DNA from: DATIXD01 sp035518875
GTDB lineage: Bacteria > Pseudomonadota > Gammaproteobacteria > Methylococcales > Methylococcaceae
DNA: 29,409 nt
NCBI GenBank assembly: GCA_035518875.1
Contig: DATIXD010000389.1
Location: 1-29,409, forward strand
Direction of reading: 5' to 3'
In this document: one piece after another, positions 17,306-25,007 of the stretch
How the letters are laid out: each line of letters opens with the position of its first letter
Position numbering within the stretch: the stretch's first letter is position 1
Translations under genes and position numbers: made by a program
The notes under the pieces: generated by a model
Databases searched by the model: none
What the model saw: only the letters and a program-made list of their open reading frames with translations
What the model was told of the DNA's origin: nothing

Positions 17306-18502
17306 TCACTTCGCGGAAACCGCCGGAACCTGAGCCTCGCCGCGCTGAAGCGCGGCTACAGCCGCATCCAGGTCTTCGTCACAGCGATGCACCCAATCCT
17401 CGCCCCAGTAGAAATTGCAGCTCGTCTCCGCCCGCAGCAATCGCCATTGTGCTTCCACCAGGGCATGCCAGAGATCGGGATCATGCCGCTCGGCTTCGAT
17501 GGCTTGCGAATGCAGCGTGTGAAACGCCGCACTGACTTCCCGAAGGCGTGCCAGGGCATCCTTCTGCATCTGCGAGCCGGTCCACTGCAGGAAATCGCGG
17601 CCATGATGCCAGCCGGTATTCCAGGCGCCTTCCTTGATGATCACCTCGCCATGCGCACCGTGCCGGTCGATGTAATCGGTGATGAAGGTGGGACGGACCG
17701 ACCCGCCGCCTCGTGCGGTTTCCATCAGCTCGCGGTAGAAACAGCTCCAGAAATTGCTGCCTTCGGTGGTGTTGCGGAACCAGCCGCCGTTCTCGCCATC
17801 GGTGGCGGTGGCCACCAGAGGCTCGAAATCGCACCACTTGGTGCGATCCGCCACTTCCTTCTCGAACCAGTGGAATTCCATGCCGGCCTCCTGGGCATCC
17901 GACAAATCGCGATCGCGCACGATGACGGTGATTTCGGCATCGCCGTGGCGCGCAAGATGTGGCCGGTAGCGCAGTTCCTCCCAGCGCATGGCCGTGACCG
18001 GCTCCACATGCTCGCTGTCGACGATCACATAGCGGTAGCCGTGTTGGCGGAGCAACGGGATCAGTTCCATCGAAAAACCCATTTCCGGCGGCCAGAAGCC
18101 GTTGAAGTTCTCCCGCCAGAACAGATGCCGGGCCATGCTCTGCCAGCGGGCCAGATGCTCCTCCCGATCCGCTTCGGGTATCAGGGGTAATACCGGGTGG
18201 TAATAACCGGTGCCTAGTATCTCGACAAAGCTTTGATTTTGGAGATGCCAGAGCAGCGAACCGCAATCGACGATGCCGTATACCCGGCTTTGGAACTCGG
18301 GGCTTGATAGCGTCTCGAGCAGGGTGCCCGAAAGCGACAGGTGAACCCGTCCCACGTCCTCATAGCCCCACAGCGAGCGCGGGATGCGGTCGTAAGCGTA
18401 AAGGATTTCCTTGGCTTCCCACTCGCTCTCGGCGAGCAAGTGTTCCAGATTGCCGGGAGGCTGATGCAGATTCAATACCAGCGCGTGATGAATGGTCGAC
18501 AT
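17306..18502 (-). CDS. Glycoside hydrolase family 57 protein
   Basis: GH57 enzymes act on alpha-glucans (alpha-amylase, 4-alpha-glucanotransferase, branching enzyme or amylopullulanase). This 398-residue protein starts with the family block NLHQP (HQP at 13-15). The catalytic nucleophile region GFWPPEMGFS has E140 as the likely nucleophile, and TDGENGGW has D235 as the likely acid/base. It is short for the family and seems to consist of the barrel plus a small helical C-terminal part, with no extra domain. There is no signal peptide, so it probably acts on cytoplasmic glucan such as glycogen. AGGA lies about 10 bases before the ATG. No glycogen genes lie nearby, so the specificity cannot be assigned. 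Confidence 0.88.
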   Translation of the reverse strand: MSTIHHALVLNLHQPPGNLEHLLAESEWEAKEILYAYDRIPRSLWGYEDVGRVHLSLSGTLLETLSSPEFQSRVYGIVDCGSLLWHLQNQSFVEILGTGYYHPVLPLIPEADREEHLARWQSMARHLFWRENFNGFWPPEMGFSMELIPLLRQHGYRYVIVDSEHVEPVTAMRWEELRYRPHLARHGDAEITVIVRDRDLSDAQEAGMEFHWFEKEVADRTKWCDFEPLVATATDGENGGWFRNTTEGSNFWSCFYRELMETARGGGSVRPTFITDYIDRHGAHGEVIIKEGAWNTGWHHGRDFLQWTGSQMQKDALARLREVSAAFHTLHSQAIEAERHDPDLWHALVEAQWRLLRAETSCNFYWGEDWVHRCDEDLDAAVAALQRGEAQVPAVSAK

Positions 18503-18776
18503 GGGCGTTGATTCCTATTAGGGCGATTCTTCGGGCTCATTTTGCTCAAAATCTGCCTCTGGATAAAGCCCTGCTTCCTTACGTGAGCAAGGCTTGGAAC
18601 CGGTGCACCGCCCTCTGCTGAGGCTGCTGTAAAGCTGACTTATTGCGACGGGCAAGCCGAATATTCCCAAGCGCAGGGACGCATTGAGCCAATCACTCCT
18701 CCCATCTTTGTTGGATTGGATCGGACCAGGCGCTTGTCCGGATCATGTGCATCGTTGTAGACATCACCGTACCTCA

Positions 18777-20198
18777 TCAACCTTCGCAACTGGGGCTACG
18801 CCTTTGGGCAAAAAACCGCCAGTAGCCATAGAAAGGGAGCCCGGCGGCGAGAAAGGCCATTCCCAAGCCGGTTTCCTGTGGCCTTCGGACGATCATGCTC
18901 AGGCAAAACGCGCCCGCGACCAGCACAAAAGTCAGCGGAACCCAAGGATAGCCCAGGGTGCGATAGGGTCTGGTCAAATCGGGTTGCCGATAGCGAAGCA
19001 CTATGACCGCCAGCGCGGTGATCCCGTAAAACACCCAGGCTCCGAAAATGGCGTAGTTGAAAAGGCGCTCGAAGGCATGCTCATCATGCCCCAGCATCAG
19101 GATCAGGCCACATGCGAATGCGCACTGCAGGAGCAGCGCCTTGGCGGGCGTATGGTGAGTTGGATTCAGGTCGGCCATGTGCCGGAAGAAAAGCCCGTCC
19201 CGCGCCATCGCGTAGCTGACCCGGGCGCCCGTCAGGATCGCTCCGTTGAGGCTGCCCAATGTGGAAACAATGGCCGCCAGCGTGATGGCCGTCCCGCCCC
19301 AATGCCCAACGGCAGCCACCGCGACATCCTGCGCGACCCGCTCCGATCGCGTCACCGCATCCATTGGCAGGACGTAGAAATAGGCGACGTTGGTCAACGC
19401 ATAAACGATCATGACACCCAGCATGCCCAGTATCAGCACTCTCGGGATGGTGGTGTGCGGGTCGCGGATTTCCGCCCCGACCATGGTCAAATTGTTCCAC
19501 CCGTCGTAGGCCCAAAGCGCGGCGGCAAGCGCGGTGCCGAAGCCGAACCAGTGATCAGAGGTACCCGGCGATGGCTCAAGATCGGCGTAGAAGTGAGCCC
19601 ATGCGCCCCCCCCAGCACCGAGCGCCAAGAACGCCAGAACGAGTATGGCCGCCACCTTCAAAATCGTCAGTGCGCTTTGAACGGCCCCGCCAACGGCTAT
19701 GCCAAGGTAATTCAGGGCCGTGAGTATGAGAATACTGCCGAGGGCGATCGACTGAATGCCGGTCAGGGTCCACGCCCCCTCGCCGACTGCAAGGCGTATC
19801 CAGTCCCCCTGCACGCCATCGAAGAAAAAGCCCAGGAAAATCGCGAAAGCCGTGGCGACGCTGGCGATAGCACCGGTTTTGCCGATGACCACCTGCTGCC
19901 AGCCGAACAGGAAACCCCACAGCGGACCATAAGCACGGCGCAGAAACACATACTCTCCGCCGGCCTCCGGGAAAGCCGCGCCGAGCTCTGCATAACTCAG
20001 GGCGCCGGCGAGCGACAACAATCCACCGACCAGCCAGACCAGAAACACCCCAGCAACCGAGCCCACCTCCCGAGCGATGGTCGAAGGAACCAAGAAGATG
20101 CCGGTACCGATCACGGTGCCCATCACAATGGCGCTAGCATCGGTTAGACCGAGACCGCGTCTTAATTCCCTGGGTTTCCCTTCTGCCGGATGACTCAC
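18777..20198 (-). CDS. APC-family amino acid permease
   Basis: A 473-residue transporter with 12 predicted membrane helices. Helix 1 carries the amino acid-polyamine-organocation signature VMGTVIGTGIFLVPS, which holds the unwound substrate-binding segment. SYAELGAAFPEAGGEYVFLRRAYG is the second family block and resembles the LAT/SteT-like subgroup. The start is GTG at 20198 with GGAG/TAGGGT just upstream. Only 3 bases separate the stop of the DUF2272 lipoprotein gene from this GTG, so the two are co-translated. The operon suggests uptake of an amino acid linked to the two upstream envelope proteins. The substrate is not readable. Confidence 0.9.
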   Translation of the reverse strand: MSHPAEGKPRELRRGLGLTDASAIVMGTVIGTGIFLVPSTIAREVGSVAGVFLVWLVGGLLSLAGALSYAELGAAFPEAGGEYVFLRRAYGPLWGFLFGWQQVVIGKTGAIASVATAFAIFLGFFFDGVQGDWIRLAVGEGAWTLTGIQSIALGSILILTALNYLGIAVGGAVQSALTILKVAAILVLAFLALGAGGGAWAHFYADLEPSPGTSDHWFGFGTALAAALWAYDGWNNLTMVGAEIRDPHTTIPRVLILGMLGVMIVYALTNVAYFYVLPMDAVTRSERVAQDVAVAAVGHWGGTAITLAAIVSTLGSLNGAILTGARVSYAMARDGLFFRHMADLNPTHHTPAKALLLQCAFACGLILMLGHDEHAFERLFNYAIFGAWVFYGITALAVIVLRYRQPDLTRPYRTLGYPWVPLTFVLVAGAFCLSMIVRRPQETGLGMAFLAAGLPFYGYWRFFAQRRSPSCEG

Positions 20199-20201
20199 AC
20201 C

Positions 20202-20975
20202 CTACTCCAACCGGTTCTCGACGATGAGAAACCATCGCCGACTCCGCGTCGGCTGCAGGTAGCCTTCGGGCGTCAACTTCAGAATACTTTTCGAAACGGA
20301 ATTTCTCACGTTCCCACCGATGGCCGACAAAGTCTGTCCGTTCCTTTCCACGACAATGTCGCAATGGAGTTTGGCGTTCTCAAACCACCCGGCTCGCGGC
20401 ACCTCATTGATATCCGGGGTTATGGTGGATTCCCGGCTGGCGCAAATGAGATCGCCGGGCCTGGGCTTATATTCGCGGATCGTTCGGGGATAAAAAATCG
20501 TATCCGGGCTGTGATCGTTCGCGATGATGTGCGACAGGTAAATCCAATGTGCTTTTGCAGGCGGAAATAGTTCCTCCGGGACGCCCGCCACACGCATGAC
20601 CCAACTGATAAAAGCGGCAGACCATGCCTGATTACAATCGGCACCGGAGAGCTGAGGCATATTAACGGCCTTCCAATAGAGGTTGACCCGATTCATGTGT
20701 GCGTAACCCTCGTCTTCCCAATAGCCCACATGAGGAATGCTTTCCTCTTCCTCCCCATAAACCACTTTTTGTTGGCCGAAGTAAAACCATTCATTGTTGG
20801 CAACTGCCAAAATCCGATTCTTCAGGGAACCTCTAGGGAAAGAGGGTGTTTCAAACTCCGGGCCGGGAGGAACCAACGCGGTTGGTGGTTGGGCAGGCGT
20901 CACGGCTCTCTTGGGTTTTGTGGCGCAGGCGGTCAAGACGAGTATGAAGACAAGAAAAAGTGCTGTGATTCTCAC
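20202..20975 (-). CDS. DUF2272 lipoprotein
   Basis: The GTG at 20975 was chosen because it gives a textbook lipoprotein signal: MRITALFLVFILVLTAC, with the lipobox cysteine at residue 17 and GGAAG 7 bases before the start. The frame is open further upstream, but that part overlaps the preceding gene. The mature protein (257 residues in total) contains the DUF2272 core WSAAFISWVMRVAG and a later AKLHCDIVVE block with a candidate active His. DUF2272 is related to NlpC/P60- and CHAP-like papain-fold hydrolases. In this copy the usual nucleophile position after Trp is Ser, not Cys, though a Cys sits five residues earlier (DCNQAW). A wall-binding or degenerate amidase role is possible; no function is proven. 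Confidence 0.8.
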   Translation of the reverse strand: MRITALFLVFILVLTACATKPKRAVTPAQPPTALVPPGPEFETPSFPRGSLKNRILAVANNEWFYFGQQKVVYGEEEESIPHVGYWEDEGYAHMNRVNLYWKAVNMPQLSGADCNQAWSAAFISWVMRVAGVPEELFPPAKAHWIYLSHIIANDHSPDTIFYPRTIREYKPRPGDLICASRESTITPDINEVPRAGWFENAKLHCDIVVERNGQTLSAIGGNVRNSVSKSILKLTPEGYLQPTRSRRWFLIVENRLE

Positions 20976-21052
20976 GGAAAGGCTTCCAATCAGCTTACGC
21001 AAAACCCATCTTTGTTGGCGGTCCGCATTTGCACGCTGTGACCTGGATACGA

Positions 21053-22882
21053 TCAGCGGGGCGGGCGCCGCGCCTCGTGAAACCACGGACGGTACTGCTG
21101 CATACGCGCTCGTTGCGCTGCAGGCGCATGCCGTTTGCACGTGGCATATTCCGTTGTGCCTTCCCGGGCACCCCAACGTATTTCGGCACAATCGTTGGGA
21201 TTGTAGGCCATCTCCAATGCCAGCTTTCTTGCAAGGACATCGGCCACGGAAAGCCGCCAGGGACTACCGTCGCTGCGGGTATACTGGATGCTTCGTTCCT
21301 GGATGCGTTGCGCATGGTATTGTTCGATCTCGGTTTTCACGACTGGGGGCAATTCGCCATCCATCACGAATGATTCGGGGTGCCGAACCATCCTTTCCGG
21401 TAACCTTGTGAGCACGTTCATTGCGATGATCACGCGCATGTCCCGGGAAGGCGTGGAATAATCTTCCCACGGACCGCCCGTCTCAAATATGGCGACGCCT
21501 TCAGGCATTGGAATAACGCCTCCCAGGTTTCGGCGAAAATAAGCCTCGCCATTGTCCACCGAGGTCACCCGCGTTTCCAACTGCTCGACCAAGGCATCCA
21601 GCGCGGCCTCGTAAGCTTCTTTCGGGCTCAGTCCCTGTGGATTGATGAGTTTGCCCACCCATGCGTAAAAGTCCTCTGGCGTCAGTTTTTCCTGTTCCAG
21701 GGAATAGGACAAGAACGTCGGGCTATCCACCAACTCGTCATTGGACAGCGTTCGCGCTGACGCAGCGTCGCCTGTCGTGTATAACACAGGACGAAATGCC
21801 TTGAAACCGGGGCCGGCGCCGCGCACATCAGCGTAGAGGAAGGTGCCCTCCCAAAACCGCTTGCGGGTCACCGAATTATCGGGTTGCCCATCGACAGCGA
21901 ACAGAAGGCCAGGCCGCGTCGCCGTCTGCCGAACCCACTTGACCAGAAGCAACACGTGGCCGTAAGGATCGGCATAGACGGTACCCGGCCAGAGAGCCTC
22001 GCGGCTCAGTTCGACGGGATAGAAATCGGTGGCGTCATCGTCAAGCGCCGTCCGGAAGCTGCCCGAGTGAACCGCATCCGCCAGTTCCCGTGTGAGGTCG
22101 TTGAAAATCGACGGTGGCGCGATGCTCTGGGTAAAGTCTTCCTTGATCGTCGGACGGCCACAGCGCGGCGGCGCCTTGGATGTGCCGCGGCTACAGGCGC
22201 GAAAGCTGATGGGGAGGCCCATCTTCCATGCAAAGTAGGTGCGCAGAAAGAAAGGAAAATCAGCACAGTCCGGTGTGGCAGGAAGCGCTCTGTCCTCGCC
22301 CAAACCGAGGTGATTGTGAAGGAAATTGCGGGCCGGATTGCGCAGCGCGGGTTCCAGCGAGGGGAAACTCAGGCTTTCCTCGGGCGGTGCATCGAACAGT
22401 TGTTCGATCCAGGCGGAAAAGTATGCTTCGCTCGCCAAATTCCACCCTAAACCGAAGCGACCGGATGCCGCCGGTCGGGAATCGGCCGCGCTCCTCCCGA
22501 TGTGGATTTGGCGACAAGCCACGGCCTGCCGGTCCCGCCATACCTCCACACGATAGCTGCCACCACTCACATTGGCGATTGTGGTGGACAGGCTCCAGGG
22601 TGGCCCACCGCGCGCTGCGATTTCGATCGGGACCCGCCGCCCTTCGGAATCGAAAGCCACCAGTTCGTAAATGGCCGCATCGGTCGATACGGCCATGATC
22701 TTGAGCGGCGCACCGGCCTCTGGCCTCAGCGGCGATACCCAGATGTGCGCCTCACCCTGTCCTTCACATGAGGACTCATCGACAAAATCCTCCGCTAGCG
22801 CGACTTGCACCAGGAGCGCAAAGGCAGACATAGCCAACAGGATAGCGCGCCGAACTTGGCTGACCAGGCGTTTCGTGACCAT
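21053..22882 (-). CDS. Large secreted protein with putative papain-like Cys-His-Asp site
   Basis: I do not recognise a named family. From ATG 22882 the protein has 609 residues; longer in-frame starts exist upstream but would precede the signal peptide. A Sec signal (hydrophobic 13-29, cleavage ALA-ED at 30/31) is followed by a beta-rich, Ig-like domain (about 45-130). The core then shows DCADFPFFLRTYFAWKMGLP with C206, DPYGHVLLLVKW with H309, and FAVDGQPDN with D331. That order and spacing fit a papain/transglutaminase-like triad. The C-terminal 200 residues are helical with no motif I know. It is the first gene of an operon with the DUF2272 lipoprotein (77 bases downstream) and an APC permease. 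The triad is my inference. Confidence 0.65.
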   Translation of the reverse strand: MVTKRLVSQVRRAILLAMSAFALLVQVALAEDFVDESSCEGQGEAHIWVSPLRPEAGAPLKIMAVSTDAAIYELVAFDSEGRRVPIEIAARGGPPWSLSTTIANVSGGSYRVEVWRDRQAVACRQIHIGRSAADSRPAASGRFGLGWNLASEAYFSAWIEQLFDAPPEESLSFPSLEPALRNPARNFLHNHLGLGEDRALPATPDCADFPFFLRTYFAWKMGLPISFRACSRGTSKAPPRCGRPTIKEDFTQSIAPPSIFNDLTRELADAVHSGSFRTALDDDATDFYPVELSREALWPGTVYADPYGHVLLLVKWVRQTATRPGLLFAVDGQPDNSVTRKRFWEGTFLYADVRGAGPGFKAFRPVLYTTGDAASARTLSNDELVDSPTFLSYSLEQEKLTPEDFYAWVGKLINPQGLSPKEAYEAALDALVEQLETRVTSVDNGEAYFRRNLGGVIPMPEGVAIFETGGPWEDYSTPSRDMRVIIAMNVLTRLPERMVRHPESFVMDGELPPVVKTEIEQYHAQRIQERSIQYTRSDGSPWRLSVADVLARKLALEMAYNPNDCAEIRWGAREGTTEYATCKRHAPAAQRARMQQYRPWFHEARRPPR

Positions 22883-22896
22883 TTCGATCTGATTCG

Positions 22897-22934
22897 GCTT
22901 AGGCCTCACTAAGCCGCGGATCGTGCGACTAAGC
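22897..22934. repeat. CTAAGC elements in the leader of the secreted-protein gene
   Basis: ACTAAGC occurs at 22908-22914 and again at 22928-22934, exactly 20 bases apart (about two helical turns). An inverted copy, GCTTAG, is at 22897-22902. The inverted copy and the first direct copy form a 6-bp dyad. The set lies between the putative promoter and the ATG and could bind a regulator. Confidence 0.4.
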
Positions 22935-22940
22935 ACTAGG

Positions 22941-22968
22941 GATTTACAATTTAAACTCTTCCACCCAA
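22941..22968 (-). promoter_or_regulatory. Candidate promoter of the secreted-protein operon
   Basis: On the minus strand, TTGGGT (22963-22968) and TAAATC (22941-22946) are 16 bases apart in the only AT-rich patch upstream of the start. Repeated CTTAG elements lie just downstream in the predicted leader. Confidence 0.35.
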
Positions 22969-22969
22969 G

Positions 22970-23420
22970 ATGGCTATCGCGAAAAACCGGTAAGACATGA
23001 GGATAACCGCACCCCAAGCCTCAGCGGGGAATCGAGGTATGCTATGGGGCTTGTCAGCAACTTGACAATGCGAAAGAAGTGTTCGATCGCGGCTCGCAGC
23101 AGGGCCAGCAGGCGGCTTACAACCGCCTGCTCCACCACTAATGCTTCGCCGTGCAACAAGTCCTCGATCAGGACACAGTCCCGAACTTTGGCGGTGGTGA
23201 TCTACCGGCCAAGCTGGCAGTGCGAGTCGGCAGTGAAGTCCGCCGAAACGCTCAACGCCGCCGGTATATCCGAAAAACAGGCCACCGGATGGCCGAGGCC
23301 TTCGAGAACGCGCCATACGTGTCTGACGTCACGACGAGAGCCGACATCGCAAACTGGGAAAATCGTCTCGAACCGATGGAGTTACACCTGCTCGGAATAA
23401 GACGCCCGGGGGCACCGTGA
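22970..23420. other. Probable decayed coding remnant
   Basis: About 450 bases hold codon-aligned open frames on both strands, each interrupted by stops. On the plus strand a TAA at about 23138 splits a frame that then continues to 23420. On the minus strand one piece contains RAAIEHFFRIVK, reminiscent of the C-terminal motif of IS5-type transposases, but its flanks do not fit. A 9-bp perfect inverted repeat, AGCAGGCGG/CCGCCTGCT, lies at 23107-23131 with a 7-base loop. I cannot name the ancestor, and no intact gene is supported. Confidence 0.35.
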
Positions 23421-23422
23421 AA

Positions 23423-23448
23423 AAGACCCCGCACGGTGGCGGGGTCTT
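23423..23448 (-). terminator. Rho-independent terminator of tupA
   Basis: A 10-bp perfect stem, AAGACCCCGC/GCGGGGTCTT, with a 6-base loop, is followed on the minus strand by TTTTTC. It begins about 20 bases after the tupA stop and is a strong intrinsic terminator. No tupB or tupC follows. Confidence 0.88.
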
Positions 23449-23468
23449 CGTTCGCGGCAGCACAACAA

Positions 23469-24290
23469 CTAATGCTTCTTCCGATCCGGGGCATCCGGGT
23501 AGAAGAGCTGCTGGCCGCCCACCTTGAAATTTGCGATGGTCGCCTGCCCTTCCGGTCCTGTGACGTACTCGATGTATCGCTTGGCCATCTTGTAGTTCAC
23601 ATGCTTGTGCTTCTTGAGGTTGACCGCCATCACATGATAGGGGTTGAACAACTGCGGATCGCCCTCGAACAAGATTTGCAGCTTGAGCTTGTCCTTGGCG
23701 GACAGATAGGTGCCCCGGTCGGTGAGGGTATAAAGACCCTTGTCGTCCGCCATGCGCAGCACCGCCCCCATGCCCTGCCCCACTGACAGATACCAATCGC
23801 CTTCGGGCGTGACGCCGGCTTTTTGCCACAGCGCTTTTTCCTTGACGTGGGTGCCGGACTCATCCCCCCTGGAGACAAACCCTGCCTTCGCGTCGGCGAC
23901 TTTCTTGATGGCCTCATCTGCGGTTTTCGCCGCTTTGACGCCGGCAGGATCGGCCGCAGGTCCCACCAGGATGAAATCGTTGTGCATGACCGCTTGCCGA
24001 TCCACGCCCCAGCCGGCCGCGACGAATTTCTCCTCGGCTTCCGGATCGTGCACGAAGACGATGTCCACATCGCCGTTTTCCGCCAGCTTGAGGGCCTTGC
24101 CGCTGCCCACCGCGATCACGTCGATCCGCACCTTGTATTTCTTCTCGAACGGCGCGTCCAAGACCGGCAACAATCCGGTGTTATCCGTGCTGGTTGTCGT
24201 CGCCATGCGCAACACCGGTTCGGCGTGGGCGAGGCTCAGCGCCAGAAACGATAATGCCATGGTTAAAACGGCTTGTCGGAATACGTTCAT
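23469..24290 (-). CDS. tupA: TupA-like tungstate/oxyanion ABC transporter substrate-binding protein
   Basis: TupA-type proteins capture tungstate (some molybdate) in the periplasm for the TupBC ABC importer. Tungstate is used for molybdopterin enzymes such as certain formate dehydrogenases. The ATG at 24290 has AGGA 8 bases upstream and gives 273 residues with a Sec signal (cleavage AHA-E at 23/24). The open frame extends 31 codons further upstream, but that part overlaps the neighbouring ORF and lacks a signal sequence. The mature N-terminus has the TTTSTDNTGLL anion-binding segment. SRGDESGTHVKE is the second hallmark, and the C-terminal part has NPYHVMAVN. The gene is followed by a strong terminator, so it is not cotranscribed with permease genes here. 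A PstS-like or molybdate-binding relative is less likely. Confidence 0.85.
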   Translation of the reverse strand: MNVFRQAVLTMALSFLALSLAHAEPVLRMATTTSTDNTGLLPVLDAPFEKKYKVRIDVIAVGSGKALKLAENGDVDIVFVHDPEAEEKFVAAGWGVDRQAVMHNDFILVGPAADPAGVKAAKTADEAIKKVADAKAGFVSRGDESGTHVKEKALWQKAGVTPEGDWYLSVGQGMGAVLRMADDKGLYTLTDRGTYLSAKDKLKLQILFEGDPQLFNPYHVMAVNLKKHKHVNYKMAKRYIEYVTGPEGQATIANFKVGGQQLFYPDAPDRKKH

Positions 24291-24315
24291 TGGTGAAATC
24301 CTGTGTTGATGTCGG

Positions 24316-24834
24316 TTAGAAACGCAGCATCGACTGCACGTAGAAGTAATTGACGTTATCGGGCGCAGGCGCCCCCGGCGCATCGCGGGCGAAGCGGCCC
24401 TTGATCAAGGTGGCCCAGCCTGCTTCTAAAGCAAGGTTCGAATGCGCATCCCAACGGCCCGACACCTCCACCAGATGACCGAGGAAGTCGCCGGAGTGCC
24501 CCGTCGAAACCACCAGATTGGCGGGTTGCCAGGCCGCGGTGGAGTCCGCGAGCCAGAACAGGCGGTGCGCTGCGAACACGCTGACATCCCGGTGAGGCAC
24601 CAGGAACAATCGGTAACCGGGAGAGTTGATATTGTTGCGGGCAAACGCGCCGAAGATGCCGGTCGGGCCATATTCCCAGCGCCGAGCGCCGAAAAGCGTA
24701 TCGAACGAATGGGTGGCCCCGCCGGTGGCGTAATCGTATTGCGCGAGGATGCGCGGAGACCAGGGCAAGTTGATGGAGGAAAAAAGCGCGAGGGCACCCA
24801 CTGAAACTAGACGGTATTCGCCATTGATCTGCAT
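24316..24834 (-). pseudogene. 5'-truncated alginate-export-type outer membrane porin fragment
   Basis: Reading from ATG 24834, 172 residues match only the C-terminal third of an Alginate_exp-like beta-barrel (family about 450 residues). The visible blocks are PWSPRILAQYDYATGG, FDTLFGARRWEYGPTG, SGDFLGHLVEVSGRWD and a final MLRF with the terminal Phe typical of outer membrane barrels. The signal peptide and most strands are missing. A GGGGG ribosome-binding site and an operator-like dyad sit just upstream, so the fragment could still be translated, or its leader may now serve tupA, which starts 25 bases after the stop. I judge it to be a deletion remnant of a porin gene once paired with tupA. 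A short intact barrel is the less likely alternative. Confidence 0.65.
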
Positions 24835-24852
24835 ATTTTCCCCCAAGAACCT

Positions 24853-24876
24853 ATTGTTTCTGATATTTGAAACAAT
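24853..24876. promoter_or_regulatory. Operator-like dyad upstream of the porin fragment and tupA
   Basis: Arms ATTGTTTC (24853-24860) and GAAACAAT (24869-24876) form a perfect 8+8 bp inverted repeat with an 8-base AT-rich spacer. It sits about 19 bases before the ATG at 24834. There is no T-tract. The size and symmetry suit a dimeric repressor or activator. It does not match the ModE or Fur boxes I know. Confidence 0.55.
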
Positions 24877-24940
24877 TCACCTAATTTTGCGCTCAAACAA
24901 CAAAACGAACAACGACGATTTCGTCAAGTGGTTTCATATA

Positions 24941-24962
24941 GCCGTCATCGTGACGGCCTTTT
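24941..24962 (+). terminator. Short hairpin with T-run upstream of the GTPase pair
   Basis: GCCGTCA/TGACGGC (7 bp, 3-base loop TCG) is followed by CTTTT. It lies in the divergent intergenic region 45 bases before the first GTPase start. It may be a weak terminator or a leader hairpin. Confidence 0.4.
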
Positions 24963-25007
24963 AAAACTTCGCAAAAGCGTGGCAACATACGCCGCACAAG
25001 AATCGGG

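Noticed and set aside
18684..20147. 487-codon plus-strand open frame opposite the APC permease
   Set aside because: Composition is rich in Arg, Gln, His and Gly with no motif. The minus strand encodes a clear 12-helix permease.
23080..23159. IS5-type transposase match (RAAIEHFFRIVK) on the minus strand
   Set aside because: The similarity stops after this short block and no catalytic DDE part, terminal repeats or target duplication can be seen. It is kept only as a hint of a remnant.
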